Shown: piece by piece, positions 55,467-64,000 of the stretch
How positions within the stretch are numbered: position 1 is the stretch's first letter
Layout: each line of letters opens with the position of its first letter
Assembly: GCF_027563315.1 (NCBI RefSeq)
Contig: NZ_JAMKBJ010000002.1
Coordinates: forward strand, 1 to 64,000
From: Paenisporosarcina quisquiliarum
Lineage (GTDB): Bacteria; Bacillota; Bacilli; Bacillales_A; Planococcaceae
Reading direction: 5' to 3'
Length of the DNA: 64,000 bases
Program-made: the position numbers and the translations under genes
The notes under the pieces: generated by a model
What the model was told of the DNA's origin: nothing
Seen by the model: the letters and a program-made list of their open reading frames with translations, nothing else
Databases searched by the model: none

Positions 55467-56330
55467 TTAATTGAAATTGAAAATTTCTTCTTCCATAGTC
55501 CATTTTAAACGTCTTACCCATTCTTCCTGAATTTCATGTGACCCACTTTTTATCCTATGCAAAATTTTCCATACCTTATAAACACAATAGGCTTTTAATA
55601 ATTCAGGTGTTACGGCTACAGAACTGTATTTTTTGTACTCATTAATAAATAGCTGATTTAATGATTCCGCATATTGGGGGTAATGGAGTTTCGTAAACCA
55701 GCAGACCCAGCCTATATCCGTTAAAGGATTTGCCCATTCAGACCACTCCCAATCCAAAACGGTAAGCGTATGAGTATCCGTGTATAAAATATTATGAACT
55801 CCATAGTCTCCGTGAGTTAAAACCCATTCGTCTTGGCAATCTTGTATGTTTTTTAAAAGGAATTTTGAATTATTTATTAGTACATCTGGGACAAAATCCA
55901 AATTATAGTTCAATTCATTGAAATTACATTCTTTAATTCCACTAGAAACATACTGGTATTTTTTTGAATGGATACTTTTCGCAAGAGTTTGACCTAAAAT
56001 TTCATATAATTCCTTTTTTATATTTAGGTCTTCACTATCCAAAATGGTTTGTCCATTAATTCCTTTCCTGTACTCCATTACAATTATTTGAATGTCGTCT
56101 ATTTTCATAACATCATAGATTTTTGGTGTAATGCCGGTTTCTTGTGTTAACTTTAAACAATTAATTTCATTTTCTATTTCATCGTTAACTGAGTTTATTA
56201 CTTTAGCAACTACTGGAGGATGTATACCAACTAACAGGAAGGTTTCATTTGTGTACCCACCAGCTAATCTAATCGGTGTAAAATCACCATACTTTGCTAT
56301 CAGGTGCTTTTTTAATAAATTTTCAACCAA
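55467..56330 (-). CDS. APH/choline-kinase-type phosphotransferase
   Basis: 287 residues. LTHGDYGVHNIL (around 176-187) is the Brenner motif with catalytic Asp, and LDWEWSEWANPLTDIGW (about 194-210) supplies the metal-binding DXE/D. The N-lobe has GGYTNETFLL. This family phosphorylates aminoglycosides, choline, homoserine or similar hydroxyls; no drug specificity can be claimed. The TTG start follows GAGGAGG. It is the last gene of the accessory island next to recO. Confidence 0.82.
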   Translation of the reverse strand: MVENLLKKHLIAKYGDFTPIRLAGGYTNETFLLVGIHPPVVAKVINSVNDEIENEINCLKLTQETGITPKIYDVMKIDDIQIIVMEYRKGINGQTILDSEDLNIKKELYEILGQTLAKSIHSKKYQYVSSGIKECNFNELNYNLDFVPDVLINNSKFLLKNIQDCQDEWVLTHGDYGVHNILYTDTHTLTVLDWEWSEWANPLTDIGWVCWFTKLHYPQYAESLNQLFINEYKKYSSVAVTPELLKAYCVYKVWKILHRIKSGSHEIQEEWVRRLKWTMEEEIFNFN

Positions 56331-56394
56331 TGTAATACACCTCCTCTTTGAATTTTATACTTGTTATCTATTTATTTTCACATAAAAAACCGCC

Positions 56395-57189
56395 TTACTG
56401 CCCTTTTTCAGGATCAGTAGACGGATTTTCTTTTTTGGGGAAGTATTGAGGTGAACGATCAAGCTGATCGATGAATGATCTGGACTTCAATCGAATACCT
56501 GTTTGTTCTTCATAGATGGTTCTGACTATTTTCTTGATAAAAGTTTTAGTTTCTTTCTTTAATGTCAATTTTCCAACTTGCTCGATCGGTACAGTATAAA
56601 AAGTCCGAATTAGTTTCACTTGAGCAGGCGTTAATCGAATGATATAACGATCCACGTCAAAACACCGATGACACAAAAAACCGATTTGTTGGAAGGAGAA
56701 AGCAAATTCTCCATCTGTCGCTCCACAATTGGCACATTGATGCAGTGTGGGATATATACCAGTGACCGGCAACATCTTCCACTCAACGAACAAAGCAATG
56801 GCTTCAGGGTCATATTCCTCAGAGATAGCATGCAGCGCTTGCTGGAGCAAATTGAAAATGGCAGGTTGAGCCGTACGGTCTTCTACCGCACGATCAATTA
56901 ATTCCACCACAAAACTTGCATAAGCAGTCGCTTCGATATTCTCACGAATATGACGGTACGATTCCATCTGTTCCCCTTGCTGCATCGTCCCCATTCCGCG
57001 CCCTTGTTGGACCAGGAAGGAACCATGGGTGAAAGGTTGCGTAATCGCCGCGAGTCTACTTGCAGGTTTTTTTGCCCCTCTTGCCATCGCGGTGACCTTG
57101 CCACCTTCTCGCGAATAGATGGTGACTATTTTATTGGATTCCCCGTAATCTTGCGTTTTTAAGACAATGCCTTCAATTCGATTCAGCAA
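56395..57189 (-). CDS. recO: DNA repair protein RecO
   Basis: 264 residues. N-terminal OB-fold (about 1-80) and a C-terminal zinc site CANCG and CHRC (about 147-170). It loads RecA on SSB-coated DNA together with RecR. It starts at TTG after GTGGGGG. It lies 18 nt after era in the same orientation, forming the end of the ybeY-dgkA-cdd-era-recO cluster. Confidence 0.92.
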   Translation of the reverse strand: MLNRIEGIVLKTQDYGESNKIVTIYSREGGKVTAMARGAKKPASRLAAITQPFTHGSFLVQQGRGMGTMQQGEQMESYRHIRENIEATAYASFVVELIDRAVEDRTAQPAIFNLLQQALHAISEEYDPEAIALFVEWKMLPVTGIYPTLHQCANCGATDGEFAFSFQQIGFLCHRCFDVDRYIIRLTPAQVKLIRTFYTVPIEQVGKLTLKKETKTFIKKIVRTIYEEQTGIRLKSRSFIDQLDRSPQYFPKKENPSTDPEKGQ

Positions 57190-57207
57190 CTGCCCCCACG
57201 CCCCTTA

Positions 57208-58528
<1,321 letters not shown>

Positions 58529-58894
58529 TCAATTAATAATTTCCATCCACTTAGGTAAAAAGATGAGTATTCCGATTATAGCACTTGCACAGGCAAATAC
58601 AAGGACTGCACCGGCGCTCATGTCTTTCGCCAGCTTAGCTAAAACATGTATATCTGGAGAAGCCAGATCAACTACTCTCTCCAAAGCAGAATTGACTAAT
58701 TCAAGACTCAACATACCTGAGATACACAAAATCAATATGATCCATTCAATCGTTGATAAATGACTAAAGATGCCCGTTAAAATTACGACAATTGCTGCGA
58801 TTAAATGAAATCGGAAATTCCGCTCTCTTTTACTGGCACTAATGAGTCCAGCAAATGCGTATTTGAATGAAGAAATGAAATTATTGTTTTTCAT
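58529..58894 (-). CDS. dgkA: Diacylglycerol/undecaprenol kinase
   Basis: 121 residues, three transmembrane helices. ERNFRFHL (about 22-29) and ELVNSALERVVDLAS (about 67-81) carry the conserved Glu and Asn residues of the DgkA family. In Gram-positives it phosphorylates undecaprenol. It overlaps ybeY by 4 nt (ATGA). Confidence 0.93.
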   Translation of the reverse strand: MKNNNFISSFKYAFAGLISASKRERNFRFHLIAAIVVILTGIFSHLSTIEWIILILCISGMLSLELVNSALERVVDLASPDIHVLAKLAKDMSAGAVLVFACASAIIGILIFLPKWMEIIN

Positions 58895-59364
58895 TCACGT
58901 CGCAATCCAAAGGACTGTAAGATTGCCTCTTGCTTTTGTGTCATTTCTTTTTCTTCATCCGCTTCCATATGGTCATAACCGAGCAAATGAAGAAAACCAT
59001 GGATTGCTAAAAATCCCAATTCCCTCTCTTCACTATGACCGTAATCGGCTGCCTGTTCCTTTGCACGTTCAACTGAAATGATGATGTCCCCTAGCATACG
59101 TGGTACACCTTCCACTTCGATTGCCATTTCCCCTTCGCCTAATTCTTCCATGGCAAATGAAATGACGTCTGTCGGTACATTTTTTCCTCGATACTCATGG
59201 TTGATTTGTTGAATTTCTTCATTGTTCACAAATGTTACAGATAACTCGCTGCCTGCTTCAATGCCTTCAGACTGAGCAGCGTGATGTAACATTTTTTCAA
59301 TCATTTCCAGGTTCTCCGTGGATAAAGATTCTGTTTGGTCGATTAAGTCTAATGTTAAATGCAT
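58891..59364 (-). CDS. ybeY: Endoribonuclease YbeY
   Basis: 157 residues, the length of the B. subtilis protein. Zinc ligands in HGFLHLLGYDH (three His, about 124-134). It takes part in 16S rRNA maturation and quality control. It has AAAGGAG upstream, and overlaps dgkA by 4 nt. Confidence 0.93.
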   Translation of the reverse strand: MHLTLDLIDQTESLSTENLEMIEKMLHHAAQSEGIEAGSELSVTFVNNEEIQQINHEYRGKNVPTDVISFAMEELGEGEMAIEVEGVPRMLGDIIISVERAKEQAADYGHSEERELGFLAIHGFLHLLGYDHMEADEEKEMTQKQEAILQSFGLRRE

Positions 59365-59376
59365 ATGTGTGCTCCT

Positions 59377-61482
59377 TTATTGAGGGTATTCAATTCGAGA
59401 ATGGAAGATCCCATTCAGCGTTTCGCACAAAACACGTTCGACGGTTTTGAGTTCTTTTAATGTTAAGTCACATTCATCGAATTGCCCATCATGTAATCGG
59501 TCTTTAATAATGGAATGGACGATTTCCTGTATTTTTTCTGCCGTTGGATGCTTCATGGAACGGACTGCCGCTTCCACACTATCTGCAATGGAAATAATGG
59601 CTGTCTCTTTTTTCTGAGGTTTAGGACCTGCATAACGATAATCTTCTTCATTAACAGATTGCCCTTCTTCTTTTGCCTTGTAGTAAAAATACTTCAATAA
59701 ACTGGTGCCGTGATGTTGTTCCGCAATATCAATGATTTCTTTCGGCATTTTGTGTTTTTGCAGTAATTTCGCTCCATCACTTCCGTGGGATAATATGATA
59801 TCCCGACTTGTTTCTGGGGGCAATGAGTCATGAGGGTTGGCATGACTCATTTGATTTTCAATGAAAAATCCAGGACGTTTGGTTTTTCCGATATCATGGT
59901 AGTAACACCCGACTCGTGCTAATAAGCCATCTGCCCCAATGGATTCACAGGCTGCATCAGCCAAGTTTGCGACCATCACACTATGATGATATGTCCCTGG
60001 AGTTTCCGTTAAGATTTTTTTCAACAAAGGATGATTCGGATTTGATAGTTCAATCAGTTTCATCGTGGAAATTAAACCAAAAGCGGATTCAAAGAATGGC
60101 AACATTCCGATGGTCAAAGCACCGGACAAAAGACCGGATGTAATAGCGGCAATCCCGTAAAATAGCAATTCGCTGACTCCATAGTCTGATTGGGTCATTA
60201 ATAAATAGAACGCCATAAAAACGAAATTGACAACCGCTACGCTTAAACTCGTTTGCAGTAAGTGTGACCGTTTTTCCGCTCCTTGAATCACGTATAGACC
60301 CGCAAGTCCTCCAAACAAAAGATAAAGGGCGATTTCCATTTGTAGAACAACGGAATAACCTTCTTGGAATACGATTCCGGCAATTGCGGCAGTTAAAAAA
60401 GCCATCAAAACTGCAAAGCGTTCATTAATCAATGAACGGACAAGCATTGGAGCTAATGCGGTCGGGAAAAGAAAAGCAATCGAAACGTCGAAGTTATTCG
60501 AAACTAAACTAATCAGCTTCATCCCGATTACCGACATAATTAAGATCAGCATGACCACAAGAAGGGTACGTTGCCTTTCTTCTTTACTGGCACGCCATTT
60601 TGTCATCTGCATATGTAGTAGCCACATACAAAGCGAAATAAAAAGAATAAGTCCGAGAATTGGCTTCATTGAAGACTGATTGGTCAGCATTCCAAGAAGT
60701 TTTAGTTGTCGATATACTTCCCGATCGATAATCTGACCTTCCTGGACAATAACTTGTCCTTGGAGAATCCGTGTCGGTTCAATACTTGCTCTAGCCTGCT
60801 CGATTCGCGCTTGGGTTAGTTCTTCATTTAATGTTTCATTTTCATTAATGCTGTAACGTCCAATCAATACCGCAGTTGGCAACACACTCTCCGGTATTTC
60901 CAAATTCCCGCGAATGCGTCTTTCGATTTCATTTTTAGTATTGGCCACTTGCTCCGACCGTATCGGTTTACTCATAATATCGCGTATGGAAGCCGTAAGA
61001 GAATCTCTTAAATTAATTAAAGATTCATTTTCCAATAAGAGTAATGAAACCAAAGCGCCATCTGTAAAACGAATTCCTTCGCCATCTGTTTCCAGTACAT
61101 TGAGGTTTTCCTTCAAGTCACTTACTTGCTCTTCCATCGGAGCTAATGATTCAACTGACTCCGCTTTTTCTTCCAAAACATAATCAATTACCGACGTAAC
61201 AATCGCTGCACGATTTTCGCCAATTTCTTCGGAAAATTGGTAAACACTTGATACTTCTGAAGCGGCTCTTTGGCGTTCTTCTTCCGTTTTCACAGGATCT
61301 TCAACCGTTTTGATAGAGCGGATCGTTTCGGTTGATAAATGAAATTCTTGAATATCATATTTCTCGGGTCTAACTCCATTTATGAGCAGTAAAAAAAGGA
61401 GTAAACCTGTTATCACAATCGTTAAAACGGTAAATGTTCGGTAGCCTACTAGCGACTGCATTTTCTTCACCCAGCTGTCCAC
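59377..61482 (-). CDS. pgpH: Cyclic-di-AMP phosphodiesterase PgpH (7TM-HD)
   Basis: 701 residues if started at GTG 61482, 7 nt after GGGG; ATG 61512 lacks a site. One N-terminal membrane helix, an extracellular 7TMR-HDED region (about 45-275), seven helices (about 280-470) and an HD domain with HHSVMVANLADAA, YYHDIGKTKRP and IILSHGSDGA, giving metal ligands. It degrades c-di-AMP. It is 12 nt upstream of ybeY in the family order. Confidence 0.9.
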   Translation of the reverse strand: MDSWVKKMQSLVGYRTFTVLTIVITGLLLFLLLINGVRPEKYDIQEFHLSTETIRSIKTVEDPVKTEEERQRAASEVSSVYQFSEEIGENRAAIVTSVIDYVLEEKAESVESLAPMEEQVSDLKENLNVLETDGEGIRFTDGALVSLLLLENESLINLRDSLTASIRDIMSKPIRSEQVANTKNEIERRIRGNLEIPESVLPTAVLIGRYSINENETLNEELTQARIEQARASIEPTRILQGQVIVQEGQIIDREVYRQLKLLGMLTNQSSMKPILGLILFISLCMWLLHMQMTKWRASKEERQRTLLVVMLILIMSVIGMKLISLVSNNFDVSIAFLFPTALAPMLVRSLINERFAVLMAFLTAAIAGIVFQEGYSVVLQMEIALYLLFGGLAGLYVIQGAEKRSHLLQTSLSVAVVNFVFMAFYLLMTQSDYGVSELLFYGIAAITSGLLSGALTIGMLPFFESAFGLISTMKLIELSNPNHPLLKKILTETPGTYHHSVMVANLADAACESIGADGLLARVGCYYHDIGKTKRPGFFIENQMSHANPHDSLPPETSRDIILSHGSDGAKLLQKHKMPKEIIDIAEQHHGTSLLKYFYYKAKEEGQSVNEEDYRYAGPKPQKKETAIISIADSVEAAVRSMKHPTAEKIQEIVHSIIKDRLHDGQFDECDLTLKELKTVERVLCETLNGIFHSRIEYPQ

Positions 61483-61656
61483 TGCATCACCCCATCTTCT
61501 TCCTACTATCATATCAAGAATTTTCTATCATTACACCGACTAATGTAAAAGATTCAAGAAATACAAACATCGCAACTAATCATTCTATGTAAGATTGCTT
61601 GTTTAATATCGCTTTTCTATGATTCTATTTTTTTGATTTGTGGGAAATATTGGTTA

Positions 61657-61758
61657 GTTGCTCCAAAAACAGTGAAAGTTGCTCCTATTTTGGAAAAGTT
61701 GCTCCAAAAACAACGAAAGTTGCTCCTATTTAGGAAAAGTTGCTCCAAAACTTGAAAG
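61657..61758. repeat. Five-unit tandem array with 20/21-bp alternation
   Basis: GTTGCTCC recurs at 61657, 61678, 61698, 61719 and 61739, with spacings 21, 20, 21 and 20. Units alternate between an A-rich tail (CAAAAACA) and a CTATTT-type tail, so the true period is 41 bp. It lies between the phoH terminator and pgpH, and the rest of 61483-61893 shows nothing else. Confidence 0.9.
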
Positions 61759-61875
61759 TGCGTGAAGCGGGAGATCCACAGGTTGGGGTTTTCATTCTAA
61801 ATGACAGGCTCATACGAGATTTGAGACTACTGCAAATGTGAATTAAACAACAGATAATATTATCAGGAGCAATTA

Positions 61876-61910
61876 GCAAAAAAAACAGCAGCCTTATTCC
61901 GGCTGCTGTT
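61876..61910 (-). terminator. Terminator of phoH, overlapping its stop
   Basis: Perfect 10-bp stem (61884-61893 with 61901-61910) with the phoH stop in the loop, then eight T residues on the minus strand. Confidence 0.88.
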
Positions 61911-62856
61911 CTTCGTATGCGTGGATAATTTTTGCGACGAGAGGATGACGTACAACGTCCCCTTGCTCGAGCATTTGGAAGTGGATGCCACTGACATTGT
62001 GCAAAATCTTCTCCGCTACTTTCAGGCCGGATTCTGCACCACGCGGTAAATCGATTTGCGTTTTGTCGCCTGTGATTACCATCTTCGAGCCGAAGCCCAG
62101 TCGTGTTAAAAACATCTTCATTTGAGCTTTTGTCGTATTTTGAGCTTCATCCAAAATGACAAAGGCATCATCTAGTGTTCGTCCACGCATATATGCAAGA
62201 GGTGCAATTTCTATCGTTCCTCTTTCCAAGAAGCGCGTCGTTTGTTCCGTTCCGAGCACATCATGAAGAGCATCGTATAAAGGACGTAAATAAGGATCTA
62301 CTTTTTCTTTCAAATCCCCTGGTAAGAATCCTAAGCTCTCACCCGCTTCAACAGCAGGTCGGGTCAAGATAATGCGTTTTACATGACCATTCTTTAATGC
62401 TTGTGTTGCAAGCACGACTGCAAGATATGTTTTCCCGGTACCAGCAGGTCCAATACAAAATACCAGATCTTTATGGCGAATGGCATGAATGTATTCACGT
62501 TGGCCGATTGTTTTAGCACGAATCGCTTTCCCTTTTACATTACGCGCAATTTCTTCATCGTACAATTCCGCGAAATACTCTAAAGTCCCAGCTGTACTCA
62601 TTTCAATAGCCGTACTAACGTCACGTTGGTTAATATTTATCCCTTTTTTAATAACTTTTAAAAGTTGTTCAATCAGTTGTTTAGCAACTGCACGCTTTTC
62701 GACATCCCCTACTAGACGAATCGCTTCGCCTCTGGTGATCACTTGAACGCCCAGCTCTTGTTCAATTAATTTCATATTGCCATCAGAAATTCCTAGCAGT
62801 AAGATGGCTTCATTTGGGTCTTGAACGTGTAATTCCGTATAATGTTCTTCCTGCAT
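61894..62856 (-). CDS. phoH: PhoH-family ATPase
   Basis: 320 residues. Walker A GPAGTGKT (about 136-143), Walker B VILDEAQN (about 233-240), and an N-terminal KH-like domain (about 1-90). It binds nucleotides and probably RNA; the name reflects E. coli phosphate-starvation regulation, not a known role here. It lies 2 nt after yqfD and shares its transcript. The AAGGAG before the ATG lies inside the yqfD end. Confidence 0.9.
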   Translation of the reverse strand: MQEEHYTELHVQDPNEAILLLGISDGNMKLIEQELGVQVITRGEAIRLVGDVEKRAVAKQLIEQLLKVIKKGININQRDVSTAIEMSTAGTLEYFAELYDEEIARNVKGKAIRAKTIGQREYIHAIRHKDLVFCIGPAGTGKTYLAVVLATQALKNGHVKRIILTRPAVEAGESLGFLPGDLKEKVDPYLRPLYDALHDVLGTEQTTRFLERGTIEIAPLAYMRGRTLDDAFVILDEAQNTTKAQMKMFLTRLGFGSKMVITGDKTQIDLPRGAESGLKVAEKILHNVSGIHFQMLEQGDVVRHPLVAKIIHAYEEQQPE

Positions 62857-62858
62857 TC

Positions 62859-64000
62859 TCAGTCTCCTTGATGTATAGGTCTTTTACCTGCAATATTATC
62901 ATTCATATAATACAGTACTTTCCCTTTTACTGTATCATTTGACCATGTCATGTGTAAAACTTTTTCATCCTTAATCTTTCCATTTGATGACAAACTGGAT
63001 GCTGTTCTCATTCTTAGCATGGGCAAAAATGCTTCTTCAATCCACTTTTCATTTACAGTCACAGAAGATTTTTCAAAAATTGTATTGCGCTCTACCCGAA
63101 AGACACTTTTGAACATTTCAATCAGATGTTCCAAGCTTTGCTCTTTTTTGAATGCTTTCCATGGTTTAGACACTTGTAGAATATTCACTTCTTCGGCTAC
63201 AAACTTATCATAGATAATTTTTGTTGGTAACTGAAAAGACATTTCAAGCCAATAGTCCGCAAACACTTGCCCTTCTGCCCCAACAACTAAATTTTTATTT
63301 CCTTGTTTCAGTATCCCCGTTACTAACGTATCTCCTTTTTTGACCGTTTCGTGTAACGGTACCAAACGTTCTCCTGAGCGGAGATCATAATGGGTAATGA
63401 CACCTTTACGCAAAGCCACCAAATCCGAAGGTGCTGTTTCATCCACTTGATCACGGATAATGACAGGAGCAGGTACAGAAGTAATATGCATTTTTGCCCC
63501 ACTTCGTTTGATATGAATCCAGGAAAGATCGTGATTGTTTGCTAAAATAACTTGTCGTATTTCAGAATCCGGGATCAGTGATTTCAAACTCTTTCTTTCG
63601 ATAACATTTAATTTATGCAGTTCCTGTTCGAGTTTTACTTGCCGTTCATCTGATTCATCTTCAATTGATATTTGCCATAAAAATAAAGAACAGATATATG
63701 GAACTAAAATGAATCCAAGTAATCCTGCGAGCACTGACCAGTGAAATTGAAGTACGCTTGAATTATCTGGTCGAGAGAAATGGATCGGTATTCTGTACTT
63801 CTTTCTGATTTTACGGACCTTCGGAATATCTTTTTCATAAATCATAAAAGTCGTTCCTGATTTATTTGTAGATAATTTTATTATGTAAACTTTATTTAAC
63901 TTTAATGCTTGAAGAAAAGAGTATGTTTGTTCATGGGGCTTTAATTGACAAGTGATTTTTCGACTACTTTCTAAAGATGCCATTAGACCATATCCAATTT
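62859..64000 (-). CDS. yqfD: Sporulation protein YqfD, possibly partial at the window edge
   Basis: At least 374 residues from the ATG at 63983, but the frame stays open to the window edge, and homologues have an N-terminus about 10-20 residues longer, so the real start is probably outside. One membrane helix (about 82-105) and a soluble region ending in the conserved VLHMTW and HQGD. It belongs to the family required for spore formation in Bacillus (the spoIV-like YqfD). It is directly upstream of phoH as in B. subtilis. Confidence 0.88.
   Translation of the reverse strand, partial: IGYGLMASLESSRKITCQLKPHEQTYSFLQALKLNKVYIIKLSTNKSGTTFMIYEKDIPKVRKIRKKYRIPIHFSRPDNSSVLQFHWSVLAGLLGFILVPYICSLFLWQISIEDESDERQVKLEQELHKLNVIERKSLKSLIPDSEIRQVILANNHDLSWIHIKRSGAKMHITSVPAPVIIRDQVDETAPSDLVALRKGVITHYDLRSGERLVPLHETVKKGDTLVTGILKQGNKNLVVGAEGQVFADYWLEMSFQLPTKIIYDKFVAEEVNILQVSKPWKAFKKEQSLEHLIEMFKSVFRVERNTIFEKSSVTVNEKWIEEAFLPMLRMRTASSLSSNGKIKDEKVLHMTWSNDTVKGKVLYYMNDNIAGKRPIHQGD

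Noticed and set aside
61657-61758. CRISPR array
   Set aside because: Units are 20-21 bp with no unique spacers, and no cas genes are present.

Overview
The window looks like a chromosome segment from a low-GC, spore-forming Firmicute, most likely of the Planococcaceae (Sporosarcina/Paenisporosarcina/Lysinibacillus relatives). The basis is the strong Shine-Dalgarno sequences, the gene complement (mgsR, yqgU-W-X-Y, comG, sigA-dnaG, yqfD, cccA) and a gene order that follows the B. subtilis yqh-yqg-yqf region almost throughout. YqfD points to a spore former. No search was run, so the family placement is inference.

Layout. 1-0.88 kb: one end of an IS3-family element cut by the window edge. 1.2-12.3 kb: B12-dependent ribonucleotide reductase (nrdJ) with candidate NrdR boxes, lipM octanoyltransferase, a rhodanese, an AAA+ ATPase and two unknown small genes, then gcvT-gcvPA-gcvPB behind a tandem glycine riboswitch. 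LipM and the glycine cleavage genes fit together because GcvH needs lipoyl groups. 12.4-17.2 kb: aroK and the compact comGA-GG competence pilus operon, with mgsR upstream. 17.5-23.5 kb: yqgY, yqgX, yqgW, yqgU, an LtaS-type synthase, yqgQ, 5-formyl-THF cyclo-ligase and rpmG. 23.6-24.1 kb: dispersed GC-rich repeat units. 24.1-31.8 kb: pstSCAB-phoU with four PhoP boxes, a class B PBP and sodA. 31.9-36.9 kb: a DUF456 protein, an Na/Pi cotransporter with possible Pho boxes, a DUF1189 protein, a yqfZ-like gene, ispG and yqfW. 37-39 kb: a zinc ABC transporter and Zur behind a near-perfect Zur box. 39.1-45.1 kb: yqfT, nfo, cshB, yqfQ, ispH, yqfO and trmK. 45.2-52 kb: a 21-bp tandem array, cccA, acyl-CoA dehydrogenase, sigA, dnaG, yqfL and ccpN. 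52-53.7 kb: a glycine T-box and single-chain glyS. 53.8-56.3 kb: an accessory island (GNAT, unknown, MEDS, APH-like kinase). 56.4-64 kb: recO, era, cdd, dgkA, ybeY, pgpH, a second tandem array, phoH and yqfD.

The window is mainly core housekeeping DNA. Its interest is regulatory and structural: two glycine-sensing RNAs of different classes, two phosphate loci with 11-bp-phased Pho boxes, an autoregulated zinc operon, NrdR boxes that coincide with a terminator-like palindrome, and three intergenic tandem arrays of unrelated sequence that share a 20-21 bp period. I did not find a clear undescribed multi-gene system. The 21-bp arrays are the best candidate for something poorly described.
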